A program made the position numbers and the translations under genes. Below the pieces are notes generated by a model. That model was not told the DNA's origin. It worked only from the letters and a program-made list of their open reading frames with translations, and ran no database searches. A stretch of DNA of 12,101 nt, taken from the NCBI GenBank assembly GCA_019237435.1, contig JAFAHB010000017.1, positions 1 through 12,101 of the forward strand. Reading direction: 5' to 3'. Positions 1 through 6,361 of this stretch are shown here, one piece after another. This stretch comes from Vulcanimicrobiota bacterium (GTDB lineage Bacteria > Vulcanimicrobiota > Vulcanimicrobiia > Vulcanimicrobiales > Vulcanimicrobiaceae). How positions within the stretch are numbered: the first letter of the stretch is position 1; each line of letters opens with the position of its first letter.

Positions 1-687
1 GCGTCGGGCAACGTTTTCATCCCCGATAATTCCAATTCGAGCGTGCTCGAGTATCCGCACGGCAGCACCACGCTGCTTCGTACCCTATTCGATCCGAACG
101 AGTATCCGTACACGTGCGCCGTCGACTCGCCGAAGGCAACGCTCGCCGTCGTGGATTTGCAATCGGTGAACGGCAGTCGCGGCGGCGGGGTCTCGATCTA
201 TGCGCGCGAGCGCAACCGGCGCAAAGATTACAGCGAACCGTTTGTATACTTTTACTACTTCGGCGCGTTCGACGCCTCGGGCAACTTGTTTATGGATGCC
301 GCGGATCAAGTTCCAAGCCTGCCGTTCGTATTCGTCGAGCTTCCGAAAGACGCCGGATCCTTGCAAACCGTCACGCTCGAGCAAAGTTTTGCGGTTCCCG
401 GCGGAGTCGCGTGGGATGGAAAGCACGTGGCCGTCGGCGATTCCAAGTCGTCGACGATCTATCGCTTCGACATCACCGGCAGCACCGGCATCGAGGTTGG
501 ATCCACGCATTTACGACGCGGGCGTTTCGTGACGCAATATGTGATCGACGGCGATACGGTCGTCGGTGCGAACTTTCATGGCTCGAGCGTGATGTTTTGG
601 AAATATCCCGGCGGCGGAGCGCCGACGAAAAAGATCGTCGGGCTTGGCGAGCCGTTCGGCGTGGCCTTGAGCCGCGCTTCGCGCTAG
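1..687 (+). CDS. Beta-propeller (NHL/SMP-30-like) repeat protein, 5' end cut off
   Basis: The frame is open from base 1 to a TAG at 685-687, giving 228 residues of the C-terminal part; the true start lies upstream of the window. The GTG at 43 is in frame but falls inside a repeat, so it is not a likely start. I see about five degenerate blade units of the form G-x-hydrophobic-x-x-D-x-x-x-S-x-hydrophobic-x-x-Y-P-x-G: NVFIPDNSNSSVLEYPHG near the window start, a VSIYARER unit, NLFMDAAD...FVFVELP, HVAVGDSKSSTIYRFD and VVGANFHGSSVMFWKYPGG. This pattern is known from NHL/SMP-30-type propellers that act as extracellular or periplasmic binding scaffolds. No catalytic residues can be assigned, the signal peptide (if any) is outside the window, and the function is unknown. 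The gene converges on the acetyltransferase gene with only 2 nt between the stop codons. Confidence 0.75.
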   Translation, partial: ASGNVFIPDNSNSSVLEYPHGSTTLLRTLFDPNEYPYTCAVDSPKATLAVVDLQSVNGSRGGGVSIYARERNRRKDYSEPFVYFYYFGAFDASGNLFMDAADQVPSLPFVFVELPKDAGSLQTVTLEQSFAVPGGVAWDGKHVAVGDSKSSTIYRFDITGSTGIEVGSTHLRRGRFVTQYVIDGDTVVGANFHGSSVMFWKYPGGGAPTKKIVGLGEPFGVALSRASR

Positions 688-692
688 CGCTA
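685..692. other. Palindrome TAGCGCTA carrying both convergent stop codons
   Basis: TAGCGCTA is self-complementary. Its first three bases are the TAG stop of the propeller gene and the complement of its last three is the TAG stop of the acetyltransferase gene. It overlaps a second palindrome, GCGCTAGCGC at 681-690. There is no T-tract, so a classical intrinsic terminator is not supported for either direction. Confidence 0.7.
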
Positions 693-1646
693 AATGTGAT
701 CGGTCGCCCAGCAGAAATCGCGTCCGCTCTCGGCAACGTGCTGCAGGAGCGCCGTTCCGGCGGCAGCCAAGGGCGCCATCATCAGGACGGCGCTCTTACG
801 GGCGCGCACGGAGGGCTTGGGGAGCAGCCGTCCGGCGCCGTCGGGCGGACGCCATCCCCACACGCGCCGAAGATCGCCTGCCGCGGCGCGCAGAAGCGCC
901 GGAATCATCGCTCCGGCCGTTTCGTCGGCGAAAGCGAACTCGTCGATGCCATAAGCGTCGGCCTCCGGCGCGCGTACCCCGAGCACGTACGCCGCTATGC
1001 GCCCGCGCCTGCGCAGCAAGAGATTCGTTGCGCGCCCGCTACGATATTCCGATCCGTGCCGCGCGCGCATTGCGATCCAGTTCCAGACCGCGGCATCGCG
1101 TAAGAAGCCCGCATCCCGCCGGTTCTCCCAGCGCTCGAAGACGCGCCGCACGGCCATCCACGCATCGTCCGTCACATATGCGAGGTCGAGTCGCATGGAC
1201 GGCAGCGTATCGGCGCGCAGTGAAAATTGGCGCGAAGGGAGCGCCGTGAAACCCAGGGCCGAATAAAACTGCGGCCGTATGTCGGAGAAGAGGAAGGCGA
1301 TTTCGGAGCCGTTTTTCCGTGCTTGATCGAGGGCCGCGGCCAACATGATGCTGGCATAGCCGCGGCCGCGATACTCGATCGGCGTGAAGACGGCGCCGAA
1401 GCCGATGCCGCGAATTCGGCGTTCGCGGTGGTGCAGCATCCGCTCGTAGCGCTTGTACGATGCGACGATCGTTCCATTGTCGTAGAGCCCCATGGTGCGA
1501 TAATGACGGCGTCCGTACGGACTGCGCGCCATCTCGAGCGTCTGCGCCGCATACTCTTCAAAGCTTCGGCGGCCGGCCCAAAGCGGCGCGGTCAGCGGGA
1601 GAACCGCGCGCGCATAAGTTTCAGGCTTGATTTCCGCCAGCCGCAC
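690..1646 (-). CDS. GNAT-family N-acetyltransferase, probably two tandem GNAT folds (Eis-like)
   Basis: I start the gene at GTG 1646, 1 nt after the helicase stop (TAG at 1650-1648), giving 318 residues. The open frame runs on to 1961, but that part is an antisense-style shadow of the helicase gene. The first GNAT domain (about residues 1-150) has the acetyl-CoA pyrophosphate-binding loop in GAVFTPIEYRGRGYA (84-98) and the C-terminal FYSALGFTAL element (127-136). The second half (about 150-300), with WNWIAMRARHG, a strand AAYVLG and IDEFAF, looks like a second, degenerate GNAT fold. Two-GNAT proteins of this kind include Eis and its relatives, but Eis is about 400 residues with an extra SCP2 domain, and none is seen here. 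The substrate is unknown and could be a small molecule, an antibiotic amine or a protein. The 1-nt spacing makes translational coupling to the helicase likely. Confidence 0.8.
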   Translation of the reverse strand: MRLAEIKPETYARAVLPLTAPLWAGRRSFEEYAAQTLEMARSPYGRRHYRTMGLYDNGTIVASYKRYERMLHHRERRIRGIGFGAVFTPIEYRGRGYASIMLAAALDQARKNGSEIAFLFSDIRPQFYSALGFTALPSRQFSLRADTLPSMRLDLAYVTDDAWMAVRRVFERWENRRDAGFLRDAAVWNWIAMRARHGSEYRSGRATNLLLRRRGRIAAYVLGVRAPEADAYGIDEFAFADETAGAMIPALLRAAAGDLRRVWGWRPPDGAGRLLPKPSVRARKSAVLMMAPLAAAGTALLQHVAESGRDFCWATDHI

Positions 1647-1647
1647 G

Positions 1648-3705
1648 CTAGCGCAGCTCTTCGAGGAGCTCGGGGGCCGAGTTCGTGCGGATCGGCGTTC
1701 CCGATGCCGTGACGAGCACGCTTTCGCGTGCGCGTCCCATCGCGTAGGCAAGCGCGCGGCGCTCGCGCTCGTAATAGTGCTCCCGCGCCTTCGACCGAAA
1801 CATGTAGTAGCTGAACTTTGCGGTCCGTGACGCCCGAGCACCGCCGGCGTTGTCCTTCGGAATGACGCCGTAGCGCATGCTGAAGAGGAAGGGCTCCGGA
1901 GAGTACCAGCGCGGAAAGGCGCCCGGACGCACGTTGGCGACGACGACACGGTCGAACTCACGCCCTCGCGCGGCTTCGACGGTCAAAAGCTGCACGAACC
2001 CCGGCTGGTCGGTCCATTCGCAGGTCTCCAAATCGCTGTCCATACGCTGCTGTGCGTATTCCAAGACGTCGCCGAGCGCGGCATTAGGATTGTGGGATAC
2101 GAAAGCGCTCAGCCGCTGCAGCAGCCGCGTCAACGCTAGCTGCTGCGCGCGGGCGCGCGCAGAGCCGGGTGCGCCGTCGCGCGCGAGCGCGTCGTGCCAG
2201 ACGGTGCGCGCGAAACGCTCGAAGGGCATCTCACTCATTACGCTCAGCCACTTGTTGCGCAGTTCTCGGAAATGCCGCACGCGCGTGGCGGCACCTTCGC
2301 TCAGCGCATCGTCCCGTTCGCCACGAATGACGTTCCAACCCAGACGCAGATCGCGCTTGGGGTTCCAGCGGCTCACCCGGGCGGTCGGCGCGGGCTCCTC
2401 ATCGAAGGCAAATAAAGAGCGCTGAGGATCCGGAGGTTCACTGCAAAGCATCGCAAGCGACGCGTCGGATAGCCCAAAGCGCGAGCCGGCCAAGGTTCGG
2501 AGCAGCCATTCATGGCGAAATGGATCCGCAACGTTCCAGAGAAGCGCGAGCGCGTCGAGAGCCCTTCGATCGGTGAAGACGTTGACGTCGCCGCTTACCA
2601 AGGCGGGAATGTCGTGATCGAGCAGTGCGACTTCGTACGCTTCGACGCTACGGACCGATCGAAAGACGACGGCGATCCGTTCGGGCGAAGACCCTTGCGC
2701 GATCCACTCGCCGACTCGTTGCGCGATGAGCGCGGCCTCATCGCCTAGGGTTGAGGGCCGCTCGAGCGAACGGCGCGCGGTACGACGGTTGCCATGAAGC
2801 TCGACCTTCGCACTTGCAAGCGCGAACGCCCCGCTCGGATTGCTCATGCGCACTTCGGCGATTGCCGAGCTGGGATCGCCACAGACCGTCACGCCGTCTA
2901 GGCGATCGCCAAAGATGGCGCGCAAGAGGCGCAGCTCCGCGTTGCTCAGTTCTTGGGCGTCGTCGATTACGGCAAACTTGTGGCGCGTTCGCAGCGATGC
3001 CGCGAGGCCGGCGTCGTTGCAAAGCAGGTCGGCCGCCGCAACGACCGCATCGCGTTTGGCCATTCGCCCGCAGGAACGCGTCAGCTCCACGTACCGCGCG
3101 TAAAGCTTGGCGAGAATTTTGGCGAGATCGATCTCTCGCCGGTGCTGCCGCATCAGCTCTTGCGGCGACGCCGCGAGCGAATCGTGATAGGAGTTCTTCG
3201 TCGCCAGCAGCAGCGCGGGGTCGGCGAAGTTCGGCGGCTTCGCGTAAAACTCGGTCGCGCCGGCCAAGCCGCGGCCGAGAAAGACGTCCGGACCCACGTC
3301 GGCATCGCGCAGACGACGTATTAGGCGGAACGCCGACGCAAGAAAGCGCCGCGGAGAACGCAATCCCGGGACTTCCGGATCGAGTTGCGCGGCCGCAAAC
3401 TCGTCCCACTCGAGCGCAAAAAGCGACGAACAGGCCCGTTCAAAGAGCAGTTCGGCCTCGACGTCATCGACGACGGTAACCGCCATTCCACGCGACCGCA
3501 GAGTCGTAACGGCAAACTCATCGACGCCGTGGTCCGAATCGAAGCGAAGCGGGTCGGCCTCGGGGTGACGCGCTCGAATGCGAGCGAGGCGCTGCGCCAA
3601 CGCGGTGCTCTTCCCCGAGCCTATTGAACCGAGAATCGCGAGCGACTCGTCGTACGGCGCCTCTACGGCGGCCCGCTGCTCCTCGGTCAGCTCAGCAACA
3701 ATCAA
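1648..3705 (-). CDS. UvrD/PcrA-superfamily (SF1A) DNA helicase, AdnA-like, without a nuclease domain
   Basis: I choose the TTG at 3705 as start: it overlaps the nuclease stop as TTGA, and the Q-motif LTEEQ (residues 6-10) follows at once, giving 685 residues. The frame is open up to an ATG at 3774, but that would add 23 residues rich in Arg and Cys that overlap the nuclease gene. Visible motifs are Walker A GSIGSGKST (26-34, Lys32), motif II IDDAQE (247-252), motif III CGDPSSAI (275-282), motif V around VEAARGREFDRVVVANV and motif VI in ERRALAYAMGRARESVLV (near the C-terminus). A 2B-type segment, DALALLWNVADP...WLLRTLAGSRFGLSD, lies in the middle. SF1A helicases translocate 3'-5' on single-stranded DNA in repair and recombination. 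Oddities are that the canonical DEFQD reads DDAQE, TR in motif VI reads GR, and the motif Ia region seems shortened. It is cotranscribed with the nuclease upstream, so an end-resection role is inferred. Confidence 0.85.
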   Translation of the reverse strand: MIVAELTEEQRAAVEAPYDESLAILGSIGSGKSTALAQRLARIRARHPEADPLRFDSDHGVDEFAVTTLRSRGMAVTVVDDVEAELLFERACSSLFALEWDEFAAAQLDPEVPGLRSPRRFLASAFRLIRRLRDADVGPDVFLGRGLAGATEFYAKPPNFADPALLLATKNSYHDSLAASPQELMRQHRREIDLAKILAKLYARYVELTRSCGRMAKRDAVVAAADLLCNDAGLAASLRTRHKFAVIDDAQELSNAELRLLRAIFGDRLDGVTVCGDPSSAIAEVRMSNPSGAFALASAKVELHGNRRTARRSLERPSTLGDEAALIAQRVGEWIAQGSSPERIAVVFRSVRSVEAYEVALLDHDIPALVSGDVNVFTDRRALDALALLWNVADPFRHEWLLRTLAGSRFGLSDASLAMLCSEPPDPQRSLFAFDEEPAPTARVSRWNPKRDLRLGWNVIRGERDDALSEGAATRVRHFRELRNKWLSVMSEMPFERFARTVWHDALARDGAPGSARARAQQLALTRLLQRLSAFVSHNPNAALGDVLEYAQQRMDSDLETCEWTDQPGFVQLLTVEAARGREFDRVVVANVRPGAFPRWYSPEPFLFSMRYGVIPKDNAGGARASRTAKFSYYMFRSKAREHYYERERRALAYAMGRARESVLVTASGTPIRTNSAPELLEELR

Positions 3706-4991
3706 CTCGCGAAACGCTGACCTTCCGCGGGGGGTTTCGTAGTGCACGCGGCAGCATAAGCGCAAAATACGCATGCCGACGGATCCTTGGTCGACTTGAA
3801 GGTTTCGATTTTTCCTGATGCCAGCTCGTCGCTAAGTTCGATCATCCGGCTGCGCGATCGTTCCAGTTCGGCGACGGCAATATTCGCGCCGACGCGCAGA
3901 ACGATCGGACGTACGTCGAGGAGCGCGTCCTTGAGCGGAATGAGCAGAAGGCGGGTAACGCGATCGCCGGCTGCGGTGCGAGCCCAGTAGTAGAACGGCA
4001 GCTGAAAATCGCGAAATCGACGGACTTGGTTGCAATATTCGGCCGGGGTCATCGCGATGCTGCCGGTCTTGTAATCCACGACGCCGATGCCGCCCGAGCG
4101 TTCGTCGCGATCGAGCCGGTCGATATAGCCGACGAACGGGTGCCCATCCAGAACCAGCTCCGCGGCCACCTCGCGCCCCAGAACCTCGAACGGCGCCTCG
4201 CGCTCCTGTGCGAGCAGCCAATCGATATAGCGCGCGGCGGTGCGCTGAGCGCGCCGAACCTGTAGCTCGAATTCGACCGGCGTTTCGAATCCGTCGCGAT
4301 TACGTTCGAACGCCCAAGTGACGTACTCACGAATGCGCCGGCGCATCAGCGGCTCTTGCGCGCCGGCCGGTCGTGGGAACTCGCCGTGAAAATCCTCGAG
4401 CGCAAGGTGGAACGCGCTTCCGTATGCCGAGGCCGCTGAACCCGGATCTTCGACGGCGGCGCAAGCGTACTTAAAGAACCACTTGCGCGCGCACTCCGCA
4501 TACGTGTTGAGCGCTGACGCGCTGAAATGCTTTTGCCAGGCTGCGACGCCGCTTGCCGGTTCGGGCGTTAATGGGTCCGCCAGCTCGAATTCGGCGCGTT
4601 CGCGGTCAACGGCGTGGGCTTCCGGCAGTTCCTCCGCCGTGGATGGCAGCGAGAACGTCTGCACGACGGCATCGCGGAGGGCTCGCTCCTGCAAGTCGGC
4701 CGGCAGCGACCGTATGCGGCGCATTCGCTGCGCAAATGCCAGAACGCGATCGCGATCCTCGCTCGGGAGGGCCAACTGCCCGCGATCGATTTGTTCGAGC
4801 AGGTCGGACGTTCGCCGCGCAAGCGTCGCGTACGCGGCCGCGACATCGTGCGGAACGCCCGAGCACGGCGAGCGCAAAAGGCGCAGCAGCGTCGCTTGAG
4901 CGCCGGTGCGATACCAGCTAAGGGCATCCTCAACGAACGAACCAACGACGGCGGATCGGGCGCGCACTCGATCTGAAGTTACAGCTTTCAC
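3702..4991 (-). CDS. RecB/AddB-type PD-(D/E)XK exonuclease with a four-cysteine Fe-S cluster
   Basis: This 429-residue protein starts at GTG 4991, which has an AGGGG ribosome site 6 nt away; the frame continues to 5525 only as an antisense shadow of ubiX. The nuclease fold occupies about 155-420: ALNTYAECARKWFF with the first cluster Cys167, GSAFHLALE with His195, VGYIDRLDR with Asp291, the catalytic VVDYKTG with Asp306 and Lys308, and the QLPFYYW motif with Gln330. The C-terminal CVFCAYAAAC (Cys407, 410, 416; C-x2-C-x5-C) supplies the other three cluster ligands, the same spacing as known for Bacillus AddB. Such enzymes degrade DNA ends in break repair. The first 150 residues have no helicase motifs, but DALSWYRTGAQ...LLRLLRSPCSGV resembles a helicase 2B segment. 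It is the first gene of the operon, and its TGA overlaps the helicase start. Cas4 is an alternative relative, but no cas genes or array are nearby. Confidence 0.85.
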   Translation of the reverse strand: MKAVTSDRVRARSAVVGSFVEDALSWYRTGAQATLLRLLRSPCSGVPHDVAAAYATLARRTSDLLEQIDRGQLALPSEDRDRVLAFAQRMRRIRSLPADLQERALRDAVVQTFSLPSTAEELPEAHAVDRERAEFELADPLTPEPASGVAAWQKHFSASALNTYAECARKWFFKYACAAVEDPGSAASAYGSAFHLALEDFHGEFPRPAGAQEPLMRRRIREYVTWAFERNRDGFETPVEFELQVRRAQRTAARYIDWLLAQEREAPFEVLGREVAAELVLDGHPFVGYIDRLDRDERSGGIGVVDYKTGSIAMTPAEYCNQVRRFRDFQLPFYYWARTAAGDRVTRLLLIPLKDALLDVRPIVLRVGANIAVAELERSRSRMIELSDELASGKIETFKSTKDPSACVFCAYAAACTTKPPAEGQRFAS

Positions 4992-5030
4992 CAGGCGCCC
5001 CTGCAGGTTGCGTATAACGTAACGCCCTCC
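4992..5030. promoter_or_regulatory. 39-nt divergent gap between nuclease and ubiX, likely back-to-back promoter region
   Basis: The two genes point away from each other across 39 nt. A TATAAC hexamer at 5013-5018 could be a -10 box for ubiX, but I cannot find a convincing -35 box at the right distance. It lies in an imperfect 16-nt palindrome, GCGTATAACGTAACGC (5010-5025), which could be an operator. ubiX has no Shine-Dalgarno sequence (CGCCCTCC directly precedes the ATG), so leaderless translation is possible. The nuclease-side promoter must lie here or inside ubiX. Confidence 0.3.
4998..5002 (-). promoter_or_regulatory. Ribosome binding site of the nuclease gene
   Basis: On the minus strand this reads AGGGG, 6 nt before GTG 4991. 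It decides the start: the next in-frame GTG (4967) has no such site, and starting further upstream would run into ubiX. Confidence 0.6.
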
Positions 5031-5594
5031 ATGCGGCGCATCATCATCGGCATCACGGGTGCAAGCGGTAGTCTCTACGGCTACATGGCATTGCAAGCAT
5101 TGCGTGCGATCGGCGGCGTTGAAACTCACCTTGTTCTCACTTCTGCTGCGCGCCGCACGATCGAGCTCGAAACGGACATGACCGCCGAAGATTTCGAAAG
5201 CCTGGCGGACGTCGCGCACCCGGACGACGACCTTGCGGCCGCGATTTCCAGCGGTTCCTTCATAACCGACGGAATGCTCGTCGTTCCCTGCTCGATGAAG
5301 AGTGCGAGCGCGATCGCCTATTCGATCAACTCCAATCTGCTGGTCCGTGCCGCAGACGTCTGCCTGAAAGAGAAGCGCCGCCTCGTGCTCGTGATTCGTG
5401 AAACGCCCCTTCACCTCGGCCACCTGCGAACACTGGCCTTGCTGGCGGAGATAGGCGCCGTGATTCTGCCGCCGGTTCCTGCGATGTACGCAAATCCTGC
5501 CAGCGTTGACGATATCATCGCGCATACCGTCGGCAAGGCACTCGATCAGTTCGGAATCGCCAACGAGCTGTTCAAGCGCTGGCGTTCGCCCTAG
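5031..5594 (+). CDS. ubiX: UbiX-type flavin prenyltransferase
   Basis: UbiX joins dimethylallyl phosphate to reduced FMN, making prenylated FMN, the cofactor of UbiD-family decarboxylases in ubiquinone, menaquinone and aromatic-acid metabolism. At 187 residues the protein has the usual family length. It carries the flavin-binding GITGASG (7-13), SGSF (74-77), the PCSM segment (86-89), RAADVCLKEKRR (106-117), RETPLH (123-128) and PPVPAMYANP (147-156), all family hallmarks; the usual PAFY reads PAMY. It is expected to be a soluble cytoplasmic dodecamer. Translation starts at ATG 5031 with no visible Shine-Dalgarno sequence. The gene stands alone on its strand: no UbiD or quinone gene is in the window. 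Its stop overlaps that of the nucleotidyltransferase gene by 4 nt (CTAG). It consumes a product of the pathway that IspE serves, but cotranscription with ispE is impossible because the strands differ. Confidence 0.93.
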   Translation: MRRIIIGITGASGSLYGYMALQALRAIGGVETHLVLTSAARRTIELETDMTAEDFESLADVAHPDDDLAAAISSGSFITDGMLVVPCSMKSASAIAYSINSNLLVRAADVCLKEKRRLVLVIRETPLHLGHLRTLALLAEIGAVILPPVPAMYANPASVDDIIAHTVGKALDQFGIANELFKRWRSP

Positions 5595-6361
5595 ATTCCC
5601 GAATCGCTCCCGACGAGCTTGCGCGCGAGCGGAACGTCGCTGGGACGATCGACGTTGACCGCGGTCTCGGGAAAGACCGAGGCAAAGGCGCGGACTCTAG
5701 CGCCGAGAAGTCGCGCTGCCCGCGCTTCGGCCGCAGCGATCGTGAGCCGGCCAAGCGCGAAGCGGACCAGCATATCCCATCCGAAAAGCGACGCGAGCCG
5801 CAATGGATGCTTTCGCGCCGCGCCTAAACGCTCGATGAAGCGCTCGAGCATCGGCAGCGCGCGAGGCCTTATCGAGCCGAGCCCGCCGCCGCAAAACGTT
5901 CCGTCCCGCATGCGCGCCCAGGTGTGCGGCACCTCGGGGAAACGCCGCAGATGAACGCTCCTTTCGACGCATCCATAAACGACGTCGGCGTCGAGCGCGC
6001 CGACGCCACGCACGAAGTCGTCCACGGCCGGGGCGGTAAGCACCGGTAAATCGGATGCGACGATAAGGACGTCGGAGCTCCGGTCGAGTCCGTCGAGACC
6101 GTTGCGTAAACTTTCGGTAATGTGCTCGCCGTCGGGGCGTAGCTCGTCGGCGAGCGCCAAGTCACGGTGGTTTCTTGCGATCGGCGGAGTCACGACGATG
6201 AGTCGCCTCACACTTCCCGCCCCGCGCAAAGCCGCAAGCACGCGCCCCACGAGTGTAACGCCGCCGATCTCGACGAAGGCTTTGTTGGGGGCGCCGGGCT
6301 GCAACCGCGCGACGTCGTCGAGCGGGCCGCCGGCAAGCACGACGGCGTCGATTACCTCCAT
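5591..6361 (-). CDS. MobA-like nucleotidyltransferase (NTP_transf_3 type), substrate unknown
   Basis: The start is ATG 6361, which overlaps the last 10 nt of ispE; the frame extends to 6472 only within ispE. The 256 residues show the nucleotidyltransferase fold: AVVLAGG (6-12) for the NTP, PNKAFVEIGG (25-34) with the conserved Lys27, and VASDLPVLT (101-109) with a metal-binding Asp. The C-terminal half has CGGGLGSIRP, KHPLRLASLFGWDML and ETAVNVDRPSD (232-242). This layout fits a MobA-like family whose function, as far as I recall, has not been settled. It is unlikely to be IspD, despite lying next to ispE: IspD is shorter, has a GxGxRxG loop and carries a DAARP motif, none of which is seen. 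Coupling to ispE suggests a role in isoprenoid-linked or envelope metabolism, which is inference only. The gene ends tail to tail with ubiX. Confidence 0.8.
   Translation of the reverse strand: MEVIDAVVLAGGPLDDVARLQPGAPNKAFVEIGGVTLVGRVLAALRGAGSVRRLIVVTPPIARNHRDLALADELRPDGEHITESLRNGLDGLDRSSDVLIVASDLPVLTAPAVDDFVRGVGALDADVVYGCVERSVHLRRFPEVPHTWARMRDGTFCGGGLGSIRPRALPMLERFIERLGAARKHPLRLASLFGWDMLVRFALGRLTIAAAEARAARLLGARVRAFASVFPETAVNVDRPSDVPLARKLVGSDSGI

Noticed and set aside
114..1103. 329-codon plus-strand frame
   Set aside because: It crosses the propeller gene and the antisense of the acetyltransferase, and is Arg-rich without any domain; a shadow.
1651..1961. N-terminal extension of the acetyltransferase to 1961
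   Set aside because: It lies inside the helicase gene in another frame and is rich in Ser, Arg and Thr like a shadow; motif VI of the helicase is encoded there.
2751..3479. 242-codon plus-strand frame opposite the helicase
   Set aside because: Extremely Arg-rich and antisense to helicase motifs II and III; a shadow.
3706..3774. Helicase start at ATG 3774
   Set aside because: The extra 23 residues overlap the nuclease C-terminus and do not resemble a helicase; the TTGA overlap at 3705-3702 is the more natural coupled start, although I cannot exclude the longer form.
3702..4991. Cas4 or a CRISPR adaptation locus
   Set aside because: The nuclease fits Cas4-like chemistry, but there is no cas1, cas2 or repeat array and the partner is a UvrD-type helicase.
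4992..5525. N-terminal extension of the nuclease frame up to 5525
   Set aside because: It runs antisense to the well-conserved ubiX gene, its composition (many Arg, Asp, His) looks like a shadow, and GTG 4991 has a good ribosome site.
5591..6361. IspD identity for the gene after ispE
   Set aside because: It lacks the GxGxRxG-type loop and the DAARP motif, and has a MobA-like SDLP motif and a longer C-terminal half.
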